NCBI RefSeq assembly: GCF_001597745.1
Contig: NZ_LUHJ01000013.1
Span: forward strand, 96,213-160,212
Direction: 5' to 3'
From: Anabaena sp. 4-3
Lineage (GTDB): Bacteria > Cyanobacteriota > Cyanobacteriia > Cyanobacteriales > Nostocaceae
Length of the DNA: 64,000 nt
Position numbers and translations under genes: made by a program. The notes under the pieces are model-generated. The model did not search any database, was not told the origin of the DNA, and saw nothing but the letters and a program-made list of their open reading frames with translations. This document shows positions 9,467 through 19,235 of this stretch, one piece after another; within the stretch, counting starts at the first letter, position 1, and each line of letters opens with the position of its first letter.

Positions 9467-9495
9467 AGGTTTGGTGATGAGCCAAACCTTTTTTC
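9467..9495 (+). terminator. Second plus-strand Rho-independent terminator
   Basis: Stem AGGTTTGG / CCAAACCT is followed by TTTTTTCT. It lies 300 bp beyond prxQ, whose own terminator precedes it, and 26 bp before the end of the opposite-strand pyrB. It is either a back-up terminator or the end of an unannotated short transcript. Confidence 0.75.
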
Positions 9496-9520
9496 TTTTT
9501 CTTTTTTAAGTTGGGAATTT

Positions 9521-10525
9521 TCAGGTTTTGCCACTACCTAATAAATACAATAGTGCCATCCGCACGGCTACGCCACTTGTTACTTGTGATTGAATCAAGC
9601 TAAATTCTGGATCATCCATTAAATCCGAACTGATTTCTACACCCCGGTTAACTGGCCCTGGATGTAAAACTTTCACGTGAGGTTGGCACAGTTGCAACTT
9701 GGCGCGGGTAATGCCAAATAACTGATGATATTCTCGCAAACTGGGTAATAAATGGGCTGTCATGCGTTCTTTTTGCAAGCGTAATGTCATGACAAAATCC
9801 GCATTTTCTAAGGCTGGTTCTAACTGCCAATGAATAAACAGTTTACCTGGAGGTACTTCTGTGCCTTCCTCACGGATATAATCACCAAATAATTTGGGTA
9901 ACAATGTCGGTGGTGCGGCTAGGTGGACTTCTGCGCCACTGGCGATTAAACTCCATATATTAGAACGTGCCACACGAGAATGTAAAATATCGCCGACAAT
10001 GGCGATTTTTTTCCCATTTAACAATTCTAGTCGGGGGTTAACTGGGTCAATTAGACTACAAATTGTAAATAAATCTAGTAGTGCTTGGGAAGGATGTTCA
10101 TGTTGTCCATCGCCAGCGTTGAGGACACTAACTTTTACACCTAAACGATCCATTTCTTGAGCGATCGCATTTGGAACTCCGGCTTCTTTATGGCGAATCA
10201 CCATAATATCAGTTCCCATCGCCAAATAGGTTTTCGCCGTGTCGAGAATTGTCTCGCCTTTAGTCATGGAAGAAGTAGCGGCGGCAAAGTTCAGCGTATC
10301 TGCACTGAGACGTTTGGCGGCAATTTCAAAACTGCTACGGGTACGGGTAGATGGTTCAAAAAATAAATTCGCTACTACCTGTCCTTGCAATGCGGGAACT
10401 TTCTTAGTCCGTCGTGATAATACCTCCTGAAAACTAGCAGCTGTTTGTAAAACAGTATCGTATTCACCAGCCGTAAAGTCAGCTAGGGAAAGAACATGAT
10501 GACGATTCCAAGTGGAAGTAGGCAT
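9521..10525 (-). CDS. pyrB: Aspartate carbamoyltransferase catalytic subunit
   Basis: Joins carbamoyl phosphate and aspartate in the first committed step of pyrimidine synthesis. The 334 residues carry the carbamoyl-phosphate loop [13 protein letters not shown] (56-68), QEHPSQ-type residues in [12 protein letters not shown], and [11 protein letters not shown] near the C-terminus. Length and motifs are normal for class-C type catalytic chains; no pyrI or dihydroorotase gene adjoins. Start ATG at 10525. It is followed on the same strand, upstream, by mgtE, with a 200-bp gap of repeats in between. Confidence 0.96.
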   Translation of the reverse strand: MPTSTWNRHHVLSLADFTAGEYDTVLQTAASFQEVLSRRTKKVPALQGQVVANLFFEPSTRTRSSFEIAAKRLSADTLNFAAATSSMTKGETILDTAKTYLAMGTDIMVIRHKEAGVPNAIAQEMDRLGVKVSVLNAGDGQHEHPSQALLDLFTICSLIDPVNPRLELLNGKKIAIVGDILHSRVARSNIWSLIASGAEVHLAAPPTLLPKLFGDYIREEGTEVPPGKLFIHWQLEPALENADFVMTLRLQKERMTAHLLPSLREYHQLFGITRAKLQLCQPHVKVLHPGPVNRGVEISSDLMDDPEFSLIQSQVTSGVAVRMALLYLLGSGKT

Positions 10526-10726
10526 AAATCAATTCAAAATTCTCTCATTCAAAATAGCTTGCGGCAGGGCTTACGCCTACAAAATTAAAGAATTCTGGGG
10601 AAATGGGCATTGGGAATTGATGCACTGTTGACTGTTGACTCTTCAAGAATTTTTACCTTGTCTATCTTGTCTACCTCATCCCCTCCACTTCCTCCGCTTT
10701 TTCCGCTTCCCTGCCTCCTGCCGTCT

Positions 10727-12079
10727 CTAAGTGGGTAAATTAAAAACTTTCAAAGCGATAGAAATCATACTTAGGAAAGTCAGAAACCCAATTGTATCTA
10801 GCATGGTGGTGACTAAGGGGCCACTCATCAGGGCAGGATCTAACTTCAGCCGTTTTAAGGCCATGGGTAGTAAAGTACCCAGAGTTACAGCCACTATTGT
10901 ATTAGTTGCCATGACCACCCCAGCAATCAAGGCTACCCATCTTTCTTGAGGTTTTGCCCAAATTAGAGATAGTGCAAACATGGTTAAGGCTAAAACTACG
11001 GCTGTGCCTAAACCTGCCAGTATTTCTTTGCGGAGAATTTTGAAAGTGTCTTTGGGTGTGACTTCACCTACGCCCAAGCTGCGGATAGTGACTGTTAAGG
11101 CTTGAATGCCCACTGTGCCACCTGTGTTAGAAAATATGGGCATAATCACTGCTAACACTGGCACGGCAGCAATTACAGATTGAAAGGGCGCGATCGCACT
11201 GGCTGCACCAATATACAATGCCATAATCCCTAAAAGCCAAGGCAACCGCTTACGAATCGTTACAATCGGCGGTGACAAAGCCGCTTCATCGCCGCTACCA
11301 CCTGCTAATCTTTGAAAGTCTTCTGTGGCTTCTTCTTCTAAAACATCAACTACATCATCTATGGTAATAATCCCAACTAATCGTTCTTCTCTGTCAACTA
11401 CAGGGATAGCGATTAAGTCATAGCGTTTCATGACTTGGGCAACTTCTTCTTGCAATGTATCCGTTCTGACTTTAATCACGCGATCGCTGGCAATATCACG
11501 AATCAAAACTTCTGGAAAGGTAAACAATAACTGTCTGAGTGATACCACCCGCACCAGTTTGCGGTTATCGTCTGTGACGTAGGCATAATAAATTGTTTCT
11601 TTGTCTTCATCTTGAAGGCGAATTTTGCGGAGTGCTTCGCCTACAGTTAATCCTTCCCGCAACCGCACATATTCTGTAGTCATGATTCTCCCAGCTGTAC
11701 CTTCGGGATAACCAAGAATAGTTGCAGTTGCTTGTCTTTGTTCGGGACTGAGTTCTTTTAATAGCCGTTTAATCACTAAAGCCGGGAGTTCATCAAATAA
11801 TTCTGCCCGTTCATCAGGACTCATCGCTTCTACAAGTTGTACCACTTGGGTATCTTGCAGGGAGTTGATTAGTTCTTCCTGAATTTCTTTTGGTAAATAT
11901 TCAAATACATCAATTGCCTGATGTTTGTTCAACACCCGAAAAGCGATCGCCCGTTGTTTTTTGGGCAATTGTGCAATATATTCTCCCACATCCACAGGTG
12001 GCAGCTGATTTAAATCCCATTTCAGCTGATTCAAATCAGCAATATCGATAGTGAAATTGCGAAGATCCTGTGTGAGCAT
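10727..12079 (-). CDS. mgtE: Magnesium transporter MgtE
   Basis: A Mg2+ channel or transporter of the inner membrane. From the chosen start it has 450 residues: an N-terminal superhelical MgtE_N domain (about 30-130), a pair of CBS domains (about 130-255, GRIMTTEYV and YDLIAIPVVDREERLVGIITIDD), a plug helix, and five transmembrane helices (about 280-445), including the conserved pore region GIQALTVTIRSLGVGEV. The frame is open to 12106. However, the ATG at 12079 has a perfect AGGAGG (complement of 12087-12092) 7 nt upstream, so I prefer it. CBS/N-domain gating by cytosolic Mg2+ is known for the family. Confidence 0.94.
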   Translation of the reverse strand: MLTQDLRNFTIDIADLNQLKWDLNQLPPVDVGEYIAQLPKKQRAIAFRVLNKHQAIDVFEYLPKEIQEELINSLQDTQVVQLVEAMSPDERAELFDELPALVIKRLLKELSPEQRQATATILGYPEGTAGRIMTTEYVRLREGLTVGEALRKIRLQDEDKETIYYAYVTDDNRKLVRVVSLRQLLFTFPEVLIRDIASDRVIKVRTDTLQEEVAQVMKRYDLIAIPVVDREERLVGIITIDDVVDVLEEEATEDFQRLAGGSGDEAALSPPIVTIRKRLPWLLGIMALYIGAASAIAPFQSVIAAVPVLAVIMPIFSNTGGTVGIQALTVTIRSLGVGEVTPKDTFKILRKEILAGLGTAVVLALTMFALSLIWAKPQERWVALIAGVVMATNTIVAVTLGTLLPMALKRLKLDPALMSGPLVTTMLDTIGFLTFLSMISIALKVFNLPT

Positions 12080-12722
12080 GATACTACCTCCTATAGTCTC
12101 CCCCACGCTGAGAGACTAGCTCACCAGCTTAGAGGAGGATAATACTGCCGTCTTGTGGACTTTTGTCCATAAAATTTCAAAAATTGAACTCGATATAGAA
12201 TCAAGGTATTGCTAAACAACTATCCTAACTCGGAATTTACTTCTCCGAATTGGTGTTGGGGTAAAATCTGCAAAATTTGGGAGTTTTCCCACAAGTTTGC
12301 TTTATTCCCTGTGTTTTGCCTAGTTGTAGATTGTACTACTATCAAAATCTCTGTCAAGTTAATCTGAGAATAACTCAGTCAACTTGCTAGAGGCAACTTA
12401 TTGACAGCTTTAGTTTTACGTTGTTAGGTGTGCATCGCCTTCGGCTTATTGAGAATGATGCAAGATATAACAATACCCTTGATTTAACAACAAAATCAGG
12501 AGATGCGTCAAATTGCCATGCTGTTTGCTGTATTATCAACTAGATTCTGATAACCATAATATTTTATTTATTTTGTGAGGAAACAACTTTTATTTTTGAC
12601 TATATTGCTACAAAATTACGCAGTCCACATAAATTTTAGGGCGTGTGAGGCGTATATTTTCAGATGATTGGTTACGTCAAACCAAACATTTACACCTCAG
12701 AGGATGTGGGAAAAGTTAGCAG
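12080..12722. other. Gene-free stretch between mgtE and a small ORF
   Basis: About 640 bp. It holds the mgtE leader (a short hairpin with AGTCTC/GAGACT arms lies just before its ribosome-binding site) and AT-rich sequence with no credible frame. I see no recognisable riboswitch, although an Mg2+ transporter leader would be a place to look. Confidence 0.6.
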
Positions 12723-12929
12723 GTGGCTAAAATCCAAATAAATGTCTTTCAACTATCTGCCTATATTGCTGCTGCCACTCACATTATATTCACGGATGAA
12801 AAAAATAATTCCGTATCAGAATTAACGGTGAAAACTACACTAACTCTAGGTAAGCGTGATCGCGCTTATATGTTGCGACTGAATGCCCCAGATGGGCATG
12901 AAATAGCGAAATCACGATTAATAATTTAG
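12723..12929 (+). CDS. Possible small hypothetical protein
   Basis: A 68-codon frame starting at GTG. The product is mixed polar and hydrophobic without a clear membrane helix, and it does not resemble a family I know. Codon composition looks coding-like, and an AGCAGG sequence overlaps the start region. It stands alone, convergent with the hemerythrin gene. Evidence is frame length and composition only, so it may be spurious. Confidence 0.3.
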   Translation: MAKIQINVFQLSAYIAAATHIIFTDEKNNSVSELTVKTTLTLGKRDRAYMLRLNAPDGHEIAKSRLII

Positions 12930-13005
12930 GATGGAAAATTTCCATCCTAAAATTTTGGGGATTAATTCAGTTTGAGGAGACGTTGCGTGACAACATCTCT
13001 AACAA

Positions 13006-14061
13006 TTAAACATTTGCTCTGGTGGTTTGACCGCCTAATCTTTCTTGAATACGGCTTTTAGCTGCTTTAAATTGTGTAGCTAATTGCTCACTTTGCTCTG
13101 AACTCAGGTTGTTGCGAATAGACGCAAACATGGTACTTTCTTCTTGACGAATATGATCACCCACAATATCCATCAAATGTCTAACTCTATCTTTGAATTC
13201 AGATGTAGATGGATTAGTGTTGCGGATTGTATCTAACAACCGCTTCATTTCAGATTGTTCATCATACAATTCTTGGGTTTCACTATCACCATAGAAAGAA
13301 CGTACTCTAGGATAAACTACTTCTTCCTCTGCTTCAGCATGAGCAGTTAAATCTTTGTAAATTTGACCGAAATATTCTTGAATTTTTTGAGGATCATTGC
13401 TTTGTAGCAATTCGGTAAACAGGATATTTACCTTATTGTGATCTAAGCGAATCACATCTTGGATATTCATATCCCGCTTGTCAGTACCTTGGGTGACAGC
13501 ACTACCAACCGCACCACTCAAAGCTGCCATCGCATCTTGAACTCGTCCCCAAATACCTTGGTCTACTTCTTGTCCAGTCAGTTCACGCACTCCCAGCACT
13601 TCTAAAATACCTTTAAGTTGTTCTTGGTGAGCGCGGTTTTCAAAGTTAACGGTGTTTAAAGGGCCAATTGCCGCCATGACATCAGCACCAACTTTTTGTG
13701 CCGCTTTATGAATGGTAATCCCACTCATTACTTGTTGATGCTTCAATAATTCGTGCTGAAATACTTTTTCATATAAACTCAATTGATTGCCCTGCATTAA
13801 TTGACGAATTTTGTCAACCATTTCTCTGACTGTATTGCATGGCTCTTTTTGGATGCCATACTGCACATTGACGGTTTCGAGAATGCCTTGATTTTTGCGA
13901 TCATCATCAAGCATACTCCGCAAGCGATCGCAAATGTCATTATCAGTGCATTCTCTCAAAAACAATTGCTCATTATCTATGAGCAACTGTTGAATTGATT
14001 TCATATCTGCCAATTTAACAGCAATAGCATTACGTTTTGTATCATCTAATGTGGATACCAT
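13006..14061 (-). CDS. Hemerythrin HHE-domain protein
   Basis: A 351-residue protein with an N-terminal helical bundle (about 10-160) that resembles a ferritin-like or DUF892-type region only loosely. The C-terminal hemerythrin/HHE domain spans about 200-330. Iron ligands that can be seen are H208 (LDHNKV), H241 and E245 (HAEAEEE), and H303 and E307 (HIRQEES). Such proteins bind a di-iron centre and may sense or store O2 or iron. No leader. Transcribed alone with an AT-rich upstream region. Function in this organism is not known. Confidence 0.85.
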   Translation of the reverse strand: MVSTLDDTKRNAIAVKLADMKSIQQLLIDNEQLFLRECTDNDICDRLRSMLDDDRKNQGILETVNVQYGIQKEPCNTVREMVDKIRQLMQGNQLSLYEKVFQHELLKHQQVMSGITIHKAAQKVGADVMAAIGPLNTVNFENRAHQEQLKGILEVLGVRELTGQEVDQGIWGRVQDAMAALSGAVGSAVTQGTDKRDMNIQDVIRLDHNKVNILFTELLQSNDPQKIQEYFGQIYKDLTAHAEAEEEVVYPRVRSFYGDSETQELYDEQSEMKRLLDTIRNTNPSTSEFKDRVRHLMDIVGDHIRQEESTMFASIRNNLSSEQSEQLATQFKAAKSRIQERLGGQTTRANV

Positions 14062-14318
14062 TAGGGATTCTCCTCAAAAAATACTCGTATTCTTACTAAT
14101 TAGTAAATTGACATATTAATTATCAATATTCCTCTTTCTTTTGAACGATTAACTCGTAACTCAAGATAGAAAATACGTATTTTCTTGACATCAAGTTATA
14201 CTTCTTCTGCTAGATAGATAGGATTTAAACATTGACTCCATCGCTAGGTAGATAAAATTTTGATGCTAGTTTTATAAATTGACTCAAAGATATTGAAAAT
14301 TTGGGAGATTAATTAATA

Positions 14319-15065
14319 ATGCCAGAGGACTCTGGAATAGGGGAGGAGGCACTGAATAAAGCCGCAGAAATTGGTTTATCCAGTCAGCTAGATGAAGTAG
14401 AAAACTTAGATGTAAATGTGAAAGCTGAACCTTTAAAACTGGTGCAGGGAGAGGTTGAATCAGTTCAGATTGCAGGTGAAGGTTTAGTCATGCAGCAAAA
14501 CCTCCGGGTGGAGGTAATGGAAATGCAGATTAATCGTGTGGCTATCAATCCTTTAAAAGCAGCTTTGGGTAAAATAGAACTCACAAAACCAACAGCAGGG
14601 AAGGCGTGGGTAGTGTTAACAGAAGTAGATATCAACCGCGCTTTTAACTCGGAATATATCCGCGCACAAATCCAAAGTCAGAAAATAAATATCAATGGTG
14701 AACTCAAAACAGTTGCACCTCAACAAGTAGATTTTCGCCTATCAGGTGAGGGTAAGGTGACACTCAACGCCAAGATTTTGTTAGTAGAAAATGGCGAAAC
14801 TCATCAAGTTGCGTTTACAGCAGTACCTCGTATAAATGCTCATGGTACAACTGTCACGCTGGAAAATGTCACCTACTGTGAAGGCGAAGAAATTTCACCA
14901 GAGTTAACTAAGGCTTTAATCGCACAAACAAGTGAGATTTTGAACTTGAATAATTTCGATTTAGAAGGAATGAGTTTGCGAATTAAACAACTAGAGGTAG
15001 ACACAGGTAAACTCACGCTACAAGCAGAAGCTGACGTTGAAAAAATTCCCTTTGCTGAAAACTAG
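14319..15065 (+). CDS. DUF2993 (LmeA-like phospholipid-binding) protein
   Basis: A 248-residue protein of the DUF2993 family, typical of cyanobacteria. The mycobacterial member LmeA binds phosphatidylinositides. Seen here: VKAEPLKLVQGEVESVQIAGEGL, then LTEVDINRAFNSEYI, a beta-rich region, and VENGETHQVAFTAVPRI. There is no signal peptide. The start ATG at 14319 lacks a strong ribosome-binding site. Its stop is one base before the next gene's ATG, so the two are probably co-transcribed. Confidence 0.8.
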   Translation: MPEDSGIGEEALNKAAEIGLSSQLDEVENLDVNVKAEPLKLVQGEVESVQIAGEGLVMQQNLRVEVMEMQINRVAINPLKAALGKIELTKPTAGKAWVVLTEVDINRAFNSEYIRAQIQSQKININGELKTVAPQQVDFRLSGEGKVTLNAKILLVENGETHQVAFTAVPRINAHGTTVTLENVTYCEGEEISPELTKALIAQTSEILNLNNFDLEGMSLRIKQLEVDTGKLTLQAEADVEKIPFAEN

Positions 15066-15066
15066 G

Positions 15067-15636
15067 ATGGATATTATGGAAACCACAGAAACCACTTCTA
15101 CAACTTCCACAAATTCCACACCATTTCCCCATATTCCCCCAGTGATTGAAAGTGACGATCGCGAATATCGTGATTCGGGCGTACCCAGTACAGTAGCGAT
15201 CGCAGGACATCCCTTACATCCCTTAAGTATAATCTTTCCCATCGCCTTTTTAGCCGCCGCCTTGGGCAGTGACTTCGGCTACTGGTTAACCCGCGATTTT
15301 TTCTGGGCTAGGGCTTCCCTGTGGTTAATCGGATTGGGATTAGCTACCGGTGTGATTGCCGCCATCATCGGTTTAAGCGACTTTTTACAAATTGAACGAG
15401 TCCGCAAGCGTCAAGCAGGTTGGGCGCATCTGATTCTCAACGTTTCTCTATTAGCCTTAACAGGAGTCAACTTTCTACTGCGACTAGGCGACGCTGAAGC
15501 CAGAATCATACCTTGGGGACTGTTACTTTCGTTAATCGTCGGTACTCTCACCAGCATTTCCGGCTGGTTTGGTGCAGAACTTTCCTACCGTCATAAAATT
15601 GGTGTAGTTGGTGCTGGTAGTAGAAGATACCCTTAA
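15067..15636 (+). CDS. DUF2231 membrane protein
   Basis: A membrane protein of about 190 residues with a Thr/Ser-rich N-terminal 50 residues and four hydrophobic helices. The DUF2231 signature GHPLHPLSIIFPIAFL opens the domain, followed by a short cytoplasmic segment with IERVRKRQAGWAHLILN. The frame is open back to 15037, overlapping DUF2993. I place the start at 15067, one base after the DUF2993 stop; an ATG at 15076 is equally possible. DUF2231 proteins are poorly known, and some are linked to respiratory or heme contexts. Confidence 0.8.
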   Translation: MDIMETTETTSTTSTNSTPFPHIPPVIESDDREYRDSGVPSTVAIAGHPLHPLSIIFPIAFLAAALGSDFGYWLTRDFFWARASLWLIGLGLATGVIAAIIGLSDFLQIERVRKRQAGWAHLILNVSLLALTGVNFLLRLGDAEARIIPWGLLLSLIVGTLTSISGWFGAELSYRHKIGVVGAGSRRYP

Positions 15637-15692
15637 TACTTAACTCCCTCTTCTGAAGGCTAAAATCGTGCATAGTTTTTAGCCTTGACAAA

Positions 15693-16103
15693 ATGTTAAA
15701 TAATCGCACCCAATCAAAATTAATTATTTTATCTTTGCTCATCGTGGTAGCGATGGGCTTTTTGTTTAAATATTACCCTGGTATTGGTCATCAATGGTTA
15801 AATAATTATGGGGCAGCAATATTTTATGAAATATTTTGGTGTCTCTTAGCATTTTGGTTTTTTAGAAGTCAAGCCGCTATCAAACAAATTCCTATATGGG
15901 TTTTGATCATTACCTGCATTCTAGAAGTTCTCCAACTTTGGCATCCACCACTGTTAAATCAAGTTCGCGCTACATTCATAGGTAAACTCTTGTTGGGTAC
16001 TACCTTTGCTTGGTGGGATTTTCCTCATTATGCACTCGGTTGTATTCTCGGCTGGTTTTGGCTGCAAAAATTACAGATTACAGGTTATGCAAAAAAAAGT
16101 TAA
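15693..16103 (+). CDS. DUF2809 family membrane protein
   Basis: A 136-residue protein with four predicted membrane helices, matching the small DUF2809 family ([29 protein letters not shown], then [24 protein letters not shown]). No catalytic motif is known. It overlaps the next gene by 17 bp, which indicates translational coupling with DUF167. Confidence 0.75.
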   Translation: MLNNRTQSKLIILSLLIVVAMGFLFKYYPGIGHQWLNNYGAAIFYEIFWCLLAFWFFRSQAAIKQIPIWVLIITCILEVLQLWHPPLLNQVRATFIGKLLLGTTFAWWDFPHYALGCILGWFWLQKLQITGYAKKS

Positions 16104-16314
16104 AGTTAAACCCAACACAAAACAGCAAAAAATTGCAGAACAACCCGATGGTAGCCTGACTGTATATTTAAAATCCCCACCTGTAGACGGAAAAGCTAAC
16201 GAGGAATTAATTAAACTACTAGCGGATAAATTCGATGTACCCAAATCTCATATCAGAATTAAATCAGGTGTATCTTCACGACAGAAATTGATTGAGATTG
16301 ATACTGATGTTTAG
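16087..16314 (+). CDS. DUF167 (YggU-like) protein
   Basis: A 75-residue soluble protein of the DUF167/YggU family, whose function is not settled. Features are [15 protein letters not shown] at the N-terminus and the conserved core [20 protein letters not shown] with [12 protein letters not shown]. The frame extends upstream to 16006, but the family begins at the ATG at 16087, inside the end of the DUF2809 gene. Confidence 0.85.
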   Translation: MQKKVKVKPNTKQQKIAEQPDGSLTVYLKSPPVDGKANEELIKLLADKFDVPKSHIRIKSGVSSRQKLIEIDTDV

Positions 16315-16386
16315 TCTCATCAGAGACACTGAGGCTAGTATTTTTTACTAATACAGCATATTTCATCTGCTCAAGGTACGCCAGTA

Positions 16387-16403
16387 GCGGGCAAGATGCC
16401 CGC
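16387..16403. repeat. Small hairpin GCGGGCA/TGCCCGC
   Basis: 7-bp arms with a 3-nt loop, followed by ACCACAAGAATT, the same tail as the element at 3075-3111. It lies between DUF167 and the convergent GST gene. Confidence 0.7.
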
Positions 16404-16532
16404 ACCACAAGAATTTTATCATATATGTTTGTACCTGATTGATGTGCAACTTGCTGTAATTTTTGCTCTCTCCTCTGTGCCTCTGTGACTCTGCGTGAGC
16501 TTTTAAAAATCCTGTTCAGCAACACCAAAGTA

Positions 16533-17165
16533 TTACCAATCAAAGCATAATTGTGGCTCATGAGTAATACTTATATATCCAGGTTGGCCTTTAACACGTT
16601 CTAGCCAAGCTTGAATAGCAGAAAATTGTGTTAAATCAAACCCACCTTCATCAGCGACATGAGTGTAAGCAAATAAAGCAATATCAGCAATAGTGTAACG
16701 CTCATCTACAAAGAAACTATGGTGTTTTAAATGATTTTCCATAAGTTTCAGGGCTGCATAACCTTGTTCTTGCTTTTGTTCTAATTTGGCGCGATATTCT
16801 TCACCTTTCCCTAAAATAGAAAGCCAAAATCTTGATGTGGCAATGTATGGCTCGTGGCTATATTGTTCAAAAAATAACCATTGCATCACCTGGGCTTTTA
16901 AATAACGGTCATAAGGCAAAAATTCTGTATACTCGCTCAAGTACAACAATATAGCATTTGATTCTGACAAATATTTTCCTGGCTCAATTTCTAAGACTGG
17001 TATCTTACCGTTAGGATTTTTACTTAAAAACTCTGCTGTGCGGCTCTCTCCTTGCAAAATATTAACCTCTACTCTCTCAAAAGGTATACCCATTTGTGTT
17101 AGTAACAGGCGTATCTTGTAGCCATTACCTGACGGTAAAAAATCGTACAATATTATATTTTCCAT
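16533..17165 (-). CDS. Glutathione S-transferase family protein
   Basis: A 210-residue protein with an N-terminal thioredoxin-fold domain: ILYDFLPSGNGYKIRLLL, then NPNGKIPVLEI with the conserved cis-Pro, and YLSESNAILLYLSEY with the Glu-Ser pair that binds the glutathione gamma-Glu. An all-helical C-terminal domain follows (TIADIALFAYTHVADEGGFDL). The frame starts at TTG 17171, but ATG 17165 two codons later is more likely. The catalytic residue is probably the Ser near position 12. The physiological substrate is unknown. Confidence 0.88.
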   Translation of the reverse strand: MENIILYDFLPSGNGYKIRLLLTQMGIPFERVEVNILQGESRTAEFLSKNPNGKIPVLEIEPGKYLSESNAILLYLSEYTEFLPYDRYLKAQVMQWLFFEQYSHEPYIATSRFWLSILGKGEEYRAKLEQKQEQGYAALKLMENHLKHHSFFVDERYTIADIALFAYTHVADEGGFDLTQFSAIQAWLERVKGQPGYISITHEPQLCFDW

Positions 17166-17364
17166 ATACAAAATATAGTGCAGAATGTGTTGACGATGTA
17201 GAGACTAAAATACAATAATTTACTAAAATATTTTAGCAAAACAGGATATTTACAATAATTTATTTACCTAAACAGTAGATATTAATTATCTGAAAAAATA
17301 AAATTAATAGTAAGATTTATTTATACCAATTTAATGTTTAATTTGATGCAAAAATAAAAAAAAT

Positions 17365-18090
17365 ATGTGTGGAAGGTTTACTTTAACCCAGTCAGCAGAG
17401 GCATTAGCGGAAATTTTTCATGTTCAAGCAATCCCCAATTTGACTGCACAATATAACATTGCACCTACGCAAATGGTGGTGACAGTGTTACATCATCCTG
17501 AAAGCAACCAACGTCAATTGCAACAGTTACGCTGGGGACTAATTCCTTCATGGTCTAAAGACTCTAGCATTGGGTCAAAATTAATTAATGCCAAAGCCGA
17601 AACTGTGGCAGAAAAACCCGCTTTTCGTTCTGCTTTCAAGCATCGACGCTGTTTAGTGGTAGCTGATGGCTTTTATGAGTGGCAAAAACAGCAAGACACC
17701 AAACAGCCCTTTTATTTTCGTCTGCAAGACGGAAAACCCTTTGCTTTTGCTGGTTTATGGGAAAGATGGCAATCCCCTGCTCAAGAAGAAATCATATCTT
17801 GTACAATTTTGACAACAGCAGCCAATGAATTACTGCAACCCATCCATGAGCGGATGCCAGTGATTATTGACCCGAAAGATTATGATGTATGGCTAGATCC
17901 ACAAGTGCGATGGGCTACGCCCCGCCAGAGGCGATCGCCCCAAGCTCTACAGTCCTTATTATCTCCCTATCCTGCCACAGCTATGACCGCCTACCCAGTC
18001 AGCAAACTGGTGAATAGCCCAAAACATAACAGCCCAGAGTGTATCATCCCACTTAACGAGCAGAGTACCCACCCAAATCAGTTAAATTAG
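17365..18090 (+). CDS. SRAP (YedK/HMCES) family protein
   Basis: Members form a thiazolidine crosslink with abasic sites in single-stranded DNA and shield them. The 241 residues begin MCGRFTL, giving the catalytic Cys2 after Met removal. YNIAPTQ, LINAKAETV and HERMPVII follow, completing the usual Cys-Asn-Glu-His set. The C-terminal part contains a HIP1-bearing insertion (RQRRSPQAL) and ends in a long polar tail. The upstream 190 bp is AT-rich; no SOS box was recognised. Confidence 0.92.
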   Translation: MCGRFTLTQSAEALAEIFHVQAIPNLTAQYNIAPTQMVVTVLHHPESNQRQLQQLRWGLIPSWSKDSSIGSKLINAKAETVAEKPAFRSAFKHRRCLVVADGFYEWQKQQDTKQPFYFRLQDGKPFAFAGLWERWQSPAQEEIISCTILTTAANELLQPIHERMPVIIDPKDYDVWLDPQVRWATPRQRRSPQALQSLLSPYPATAMTAYPVSKLVNSPKHNSPECIIPLNEQSTHPNQLN

Positions 18091-18191
18091 CTAATGAGTG
18101 TAGTAAGGGACTAGGGACTAGGGACTAGGTAAATAATTACTTTTACCCAATCCCCAATCCCCAATCCTCAATCCCCAAACAATCAGCGATT

Positions 18192-18713
18192 ATGCCAAGA
18201 ACGCAGAAAAACGATAACTTTATTGACAAATCCTTTACTGTCATGGCAGATATTATCTTGAAGATGCTGCCAACCAATAAAAAAGCTAAAGAAGCATTTG
18301 TTTATTACCGAGATGGGATGTCCGCCCAGGCAGAAGGTGAGTATGCTGAAGCTTTAGAATATTATGAGGAAGCCCTTACCCTAGAGGAAGACGCAAACGA
18401 TCGCGGTTATATTCTCTACAATATGGGTTTAATCTACGCCAGCAATGGCGACCATGCTAAAGCGTTAGAACTCTATCACCAAGCCATTGAACAAAATCCT
18501 CGTCTACCCCAAGCTTTAAATAACATTGCTGTAATTTACCACTACCAAGGCGAAAAAGCTAAGGAAGCCGGGGATAGTGACGGCGGCGAAGCACTATTCG
18601 ATCAAGCCGCAGACTACTGGGTGCGAGCCATTCGCATGGCTCCCAATAACTACATTGAAGCCCAAAACTGGCTCAAAACCACCGGAAGAATGCAAATAGA
18701 CGTATTCTTTTAG
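18192..18713 (+). CDS. ycf3: Photosystem I assembly protein Ycf3
   Basis: A thylakoid-associated TPR chaperone needed to assemble photosystem I. The 173 residues start [21 protein letters not shown], the conserved Ycf3 opening. Three TPR units follow ([60 protein letters not shown]), and the protein ends with [18 protein letters not shown]. It is full-length compared with chloroplast and cyanobacterial relatives. This marks the organism as a phototroph. Confidence 0.97.
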   Translation: MPRTQKNDNFIDKSFTVMADIILKMLPTNKKAKEAFVYYRDGMSAQAEGEYAEALEYYEEALTLEEDANDRGYILYNMGLIYASNGDHAKALELYHQAIEQNPRLPQALNNIAVIYHYQGEKAKEAGDSDGGEALFDQAADYWVRAIRMAPNNYIEAQNWLKTTGRMQIDVFF

Positions 18714-18760
18714 TCATTATTCAGTAGTCTTTAGTCATTAGTCCAGAGTACAAATAATTA

Positions 18761-18840
18761 ACTGTTGACTATTGACTATTGACTATTGACCATTGACTAT
18801 TGACTATTGACCATTGACTATTGACTATTGAATATTGACT
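18761..18840. repeat. Heptamer array (TTGACTA)n
   Basis: About eleven TTGACTA/TTGACCA heptamers between ycf3 and gatC, ending 12 bp before the gatC start. STRR-type repeat. Confidence 0.95.
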
Positions 18841-18852
18841 CATAAATAAACC

Positions 18853-19143
18853 ATGATTGATCGCGAACAAGTTCATAAAGTAGCTCTATTAGCTCGTTTA
18901 GAATTAACTCCAGAAGAGGAGGAACAATTTACTACTCAGTTAGGCAGTATTTTAGATTATGTGGAGCAGCTGAGTGAGTTAGATGTCAGCAATGTACCTC
19001 CTACCACACGAGCGATTGACCTCAGCAATGTCACCAGAGAAGATGAACTACAGCCTTATCCTGATAGAGAAGGCATCCTCAATAGTGCGCCGGAACAAGA
19101 AGGCGATTTCTTTAAAGTGCCAAAAATTTTAAATGCTGATTAA
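18853..19143 (+). CDS. gatC: Asp-tRNA(Asn)/Glu-tRNA(Gln) amidotransferase subunit C
   Basis: The small subunit of GatCAB, which converts misacylated Glu-tRNA(Gln) to Gln-tRNA(Gln). The 96 residues start [22 protein letters not shown] and contain [22 protein letters not shown] and the C-terminal [11 protein letters not shown], all typical. gatA and gatB are not adjacent, as is usual in cyanobacteria. Confidence 0.95.
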   Translation: MIDREQVHKVALLARLELTPEEEEQFTTQLGSILDYVEQLSELDVSNVPPTTRAIDLSNVTREDELQPYPDREGILNSAPEQEGDFFKVPKILNAD

Positions 19144-19164
19144 TAAAAAAGATGGGTAATATCC

Positions 19165-19197
19165 AGATCCCCGACTTCTCAAAGAAGTCGAGGATCT
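19165..19197. repeat. 33-bp hairpin repeat, copy 1
   Basis: Arms AGATCCCCGACTTCT and AGAAGTCGAGGATCT (one mismatch) around the loop CAA. The same element, with perfect arms, is at 42875-42907. Here it begins 21 bp after the gatC stop and may also act as a transcript end. Confidence 0.9.
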
Positions 19198-19235
19198 GTC
19201 CCATAATCATTTGATGTTTAATTATGTTGACTTAG

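Larger units (their letters stand above)
9163..9520. other. Gene-free stretch between prxQ and pyrB
   Basis: Holds the prxQ terminator, an inverted repeat (9214-9291), and then about 175 bp with no frame that ends in a second plus-strand terminator (9467-9495). The last part may be a small RNA gene (see findings). Confidence 0.7.

Noticed and set aside
12080-12240. Mg2+-sensing riboswitch in the mgtE leader
   Set aside because: Only a short 6-bp hairpin is visible; no M-box-like set of helices was recognised.
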